Source: Salegentibacter echinorum | Lineage (GTDB): Bacteria > Bacteroidota > Bacteroidia > Flavobacteriales > Flavobacteriaceae | Length of the DNA: 39,128 nt | Direction of reading: 5' to 3' | Assembly: GCF_900129445.1 (NCBI RefSeq) | Contig: NZ_FQVT01000021.1 | Span: 1-39,128 of the forward strand | Translations under genes and position numbers: made by a program | In this document: in pieces, positions 36,942-39,128 of the stretch | Numbering within the stretch: the first letter of the stretch is position 1 | Layout of the letters: every line of letters starts with the position of its first letter | Notes under the pieces: model-generated | What the model was told of the DNA's origin: nothing | Database searches by the model: none | The model's input: the letters and a program-made list of their open reading frames with translations, nothing else

Positions 36942-37853
36942 GTGAAATTAAATATCAATAATGAGACTTCTCGTTTAAAAGCGGTTGTTCTGGGGACAGC
37001 AAAAAGTATTGGTCCACAGCCCTCTTTAGACGAAGCTTACGATCCAAAATCTGCCGAACATATTAGGATGGGATCTTATCCCAAAGAAGAGGACATGGTA
37101 CGGGAGATGGAAGCGGTAGCGAAAATTTTAGAGAAATATGAGGTGAAAGTTTATAGGCCGCGATTGATTGAAGATTACAACCAAATTTTCACCCGTGATA
37201 TCGCCTTCGTTATTGAAGATAAATTTATAAAATCTAACATTTTACCAGATCGGGAGAAAGAGATTGAAGCTATACGTCACGTTATGGATGAGATTGAACC
37301 TTCCAAAATATTAACGCTACCAGAAGATGCCCATGTAGAAGGTGGTGACGTGATGCCTTTGGGCGAATATTTGTTGGTGGGTACATATAGGGGTGCAGAT
37401 TATAAAGATTTTATTACCGGTCGCACCAATGTGCAGGCCGTAGATGCTTTAAAAGGACTTTTTCCGCATAAAAAAGTGGTTTCTTTTAATTTGCGGAAAT
37501 CTAATACAGAACCGAGAGATAATGCATTGCATTTAGATTGTTGTTTCCAGCCGGTTGGAAAAGGAAAAGCTATTATTCACAGAAATGGTTTTTTGGAAGA
37601 AGAAGAATATAACTGGTTGGTAAATCTCTTCGGAAAAAAGAATGTTTTTGAAATTTCCAGGGAAGAAATGTATTATATGAATTCTAACATTTTTTCTATT
37701 TCTGAAGACGTGGTAATTTCAGAGAAAAACTTTACAAGGCTTAATGAATGGCTTCGCACGCAGGGAATTACCGTAGAAGAAGTGCCATATGCCGAAATAT
37801 CAAAACAAGAAGGACTATTACGCTGTTCCACACTACCTTTAATAAGAGAATAG
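36942..37853 (+). CDS. Guanidine-modifying enzyme (arginine deiminase / dimethylargininase family)
   Basis: A 303-residue enzyme of the pentein (guanidino-group modifying) superfamily. Catalytic pieces in order: FTRD near residue 74, EGGD (E133-D136), DNALHLDCCF with H197, and the C-terminal cysteine C295 in LLRCSTLPLIRE. Such enzymes hydrolyse or transfer the guanidine group of arginine derivatives via a covalent Cys intermediate; whether the substrate here is arginine, methylarginine or another compound is not settled. The start is GTG: MKLNINNETSRLKAVVLGTA is a natural N-terminus. It is followed by the ctlX gene after six bases, so the two are co-transcribed. Confidence 0.8.
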   Translation: MKLNINNETSRLKAVVLGTAKSIGPQPSLDEAYDPKSAEHIRMGSYPKEEDMVREMEAVAKILEKYEVKVYRPRLIEDYNQIFTRDIAFVIEDKFIKSNILPDREKEIEAIRHVMDEIEPSKILTLPEDAHVEGGDVMPLGEYLLVGTYRGADYKDFITGRTNVQAVDALKGLFPHKKVVSFNLRKSNTEPRDNALHLDCCFQPVGKGKAIIHRNGFLEEEEYNWLVNLFGKKNVFEISREEMYYMNSNIFSISEDVVISEKNFTRLNEWLRTQGITVEEVPYAEISKQEGLLRCSTLPLIRE

Positions 37854-37859
37854 AATTAT

Positions 37860-38792
37860 ATGAGTGCAAGACAAACAACAAATACCATTTTTATGGTGCG
37901 GCCGGTGGCGTTTAGAATGAACGAGCAGACGGCTGTAAACAATTATTTTCAGAAAAATCTAACTGATGAAGATGTAAACGAACAGGCGCAGCAAGAGTTT
38001 GATGCTTTCGTGACTAAACTTAGAAATGTTGGGGTACAGGTTATTGTGGTAGATGATAAAATTGAAGACGATACCCCAGATTCAATTTTTCCAAATAACT
38101 GGGTGTCTTTTCACGAAACCGGCGAAATAGCACTCTATCCTATGTTTGCCGAAAACAGGCGAAAAGAACGACGCCTGGAATATTTTGCCAAACTGGAGGA
38201 AGAAGGTTTTAAAATTACAGAAATTGTAGATTATACTTCGGCCGAAGAAGAGAATCTTTTCCTGGAAGGAACGGGAAACCTTATTTTAGATAGAAAGCAT
38301 CAAAAAGCTTACTGTGCATTATCACCGCGTGCAGAAGAAGATCTATTGATAGAATTTTGTGAGGATTTTGAATTCACTCCGGTTATATTTCAAGCCAACC
38401 AAAGCGTTAACGAAGAACGTAAGCCAATTTACCATACTAATGTAATGATGTGTATGGCAGAAGAGTTTGCCATAATTTGCCTTGACGCCATAGATGATAA
38501 AAAAGAACGAAAGAATGTAATAAATCATCTAAAAGAAGACGGGAAAGAGGTTATCGTTATTACTGAAGAACAGATGCACGAGTTTGCCGGTAATATGCTG
38601 CAGGTAGAAGGAAAAGATAAAAGTAAATATTTGGTGATGAGCGCCCGCGCTCGTCGAAGTTTAAGCGAAGAGCAAATTGAGAAAATTGAAGAACATTGCG
38701 ACATTTTAAGCAGTGAATTAAAGGTCATTGAAATTTGTGGCGGCGGAAGCGCGAGGTGTATGATGGCCGAAGTGTTTTTACCAAGAGCTTAG
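37860..38792 (+). CDS. ctlX: CtlX-type arginine deiminase-related hydrolase
   Basis: A 310-residue pentein-family enzyme. Motifs are FMVRPVAFRMNEQT at the start, SIFPNNWVSFHETGEIALYP, EGTGNL near 138, YHTNVMMCM with H192, and CGGGSARCMMAEVFLP with catalytic C300 ten residues from the end. It matches the family named citrulline utilisation hydrolase CtlX, known from Francisella; the flavobacterial role is inferred. Six bases separate it from its paralogous partner. No terminator is evident behind it. Confidence 0.85.
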   Translation: MSARQTTNTIFMVRPVAFRMNEQTAVNNYFQKNLTDEDVNEQAQQEFDAFVTKLRNVGVQVIVVDDKIEDDTPDSIFPNNWVSFHETGEIALYPMFAENRRKERRLEYFAKLEEEGFKITEIVDYTSAEEENLFLEGTGNLILDRKHQKAYCALSPRAEEDLLIEFCEDFEFTPVIFQANQSVNEERKPIYHTNVMMCMAEEFAIICLDAIDDKKERKNVINHLKEDGKEVIVITEEQMHEFAGNMLQVEGKDKSKYLVMSARARRSLSEEQIEKIEEHCDILSSELKVIEICGGGSARCMMAEVFLPRA

Positions 38793-38957
38793 TTGCTTAT
38801 TAGTGTTATTTAAGGTTAAGAAGTAAGAATCTTGTCTGTAAAAAAGAAACAAAACTGTTAACGAAAACTTTTATTGAAAAACAATTTCTTAATTTCTTTT
38901 ATGGGAATGGACAGTAGTTCAATTAAGCTATTACAGTGGTAATTGGTTTTCATTCCG
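38793..38957. other. Gap between ctlX and the right IS copy
   Basis: 165 AT-rich bases without a gene. The last seven bases before the IS (CATTCCG) are a remnant of dispersed repeat family 1. Confidence 0.6.
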
Positions 38958-39128
38958 TCCCGTATTCTATGGTTATAACAAGTCTTTTTTGTTAAATTTT
39001 CATGATTTCAGGCTGCATATCTCATTGTGTCAGCATAAGGTGTACCGCGTTTTACAACGGCGAAAATCCGTGCCAACAACTTATTTCTGATAACATTGAT
39101 GGTACTCATTTTTTCTTTATTCTGTTCT
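38958..39128 (-). mobile_element. 3' end of an IS110-family insertion sequence, right copy
   Basis: Reverse complement of 1-171 with two differences. Its outer end at 38958 abuts CATTCCG, the start of dispersed repeat family 1. The element runs out of the window to the right, so the two copies point away from each other's 3' ends, i.e. they are inverted. Confidence 0.85.
39008..39127 (-). pseudogene. IS110-family transposase, C-terminal fragment (cut by window edge)
   Basis: The last 39 codons and stop of the same transposase as at 2-121, on the minus strand, with GTPYAD where the left copy has GTPYVD. Listed as partial; the missing part lies outside the window. Confidence 0.75.

Overview
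The window looks like a stretch of chromosome from a marine-type Flavobacteriaceae bacterium (Bacteroidota), probably near Gramella, Salegentibacter or Zunongwangia. I base this on moderately AT-rich DNA, promoters of the Bacteroidota type (TTTG, about 19 bases, TAnnTTTG), few Shine-Dalgarno sites, zinc-free forms of ribosomal proteins S4, S14 and L36, an acidic/basic tail on L17, and a fusA-rpsJ junction without tuf. No species is named because nothing here fixes it.

Layout. Both edges are 171-base copies, in opposite orientation, of the 3' end of an IS110-family insertion sequence, so the whole window is a segment enclosed by inverted IS copies. Next to the left copy (122-451) and again at 2006-2370 are clusters of a dispersed palindromic repeat. 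Positions 452-9350 hold part of an extracellular polysaccharide locus: two family-2 glycosyltransferases, one very long protein made of two family-4 glycosyltransferases joined by a repeat-derived linker, a Wzy/ligase-like membrane protein, and two tandem paralogous family-4 glycosyltransferases. Positions 9351-9683 are repeats. Then come a secreted DUF885 metallopeptidase, a PhnA-like zinc-ribbon protein and, on the minus strand, an M49 (dipeptidyl peptidase III) lipoprotein.

Positions 14578-32267 are the translation superoperon, all on the plus strand: rpsL-rpsG-fusA, the S10 and spc blocks through secY and infA, then rpmJ-rpsM-rpsK-rpsD-rpoA-rplQ with its own promoter. Most gaps are under 20 bases. 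The few large gaps (rpsL/rpsG, rpsJ/rplC, rpsN/rpsH, secY/infA, infA/rpmJ, rpsK/rpsD, rpoA/rplQ) contain hairpins or dispersed repeats and are the best places to look for autoregulatory RNA.

Downstream are carA (pyrimidine and arginine precursor), eno (glycolysis), gltA (TCA cycle) and two guanidine-modifying enzymes (an arginine deiminase/dimethylargininase relative and a CtlX-type enzyme), each block closed by a clear intrinsic terminator where one is visible. No tRNA, rRNA or CRISPR array was seen. The most unusual points are the repeat-stitched double glycosyltransferase, the mirror-image repeats around the polysaccharide genes, the terminator-like hairpin and dispersed repeat inside the S10 operon, and the candidate leaders before rpsD and rplQ.
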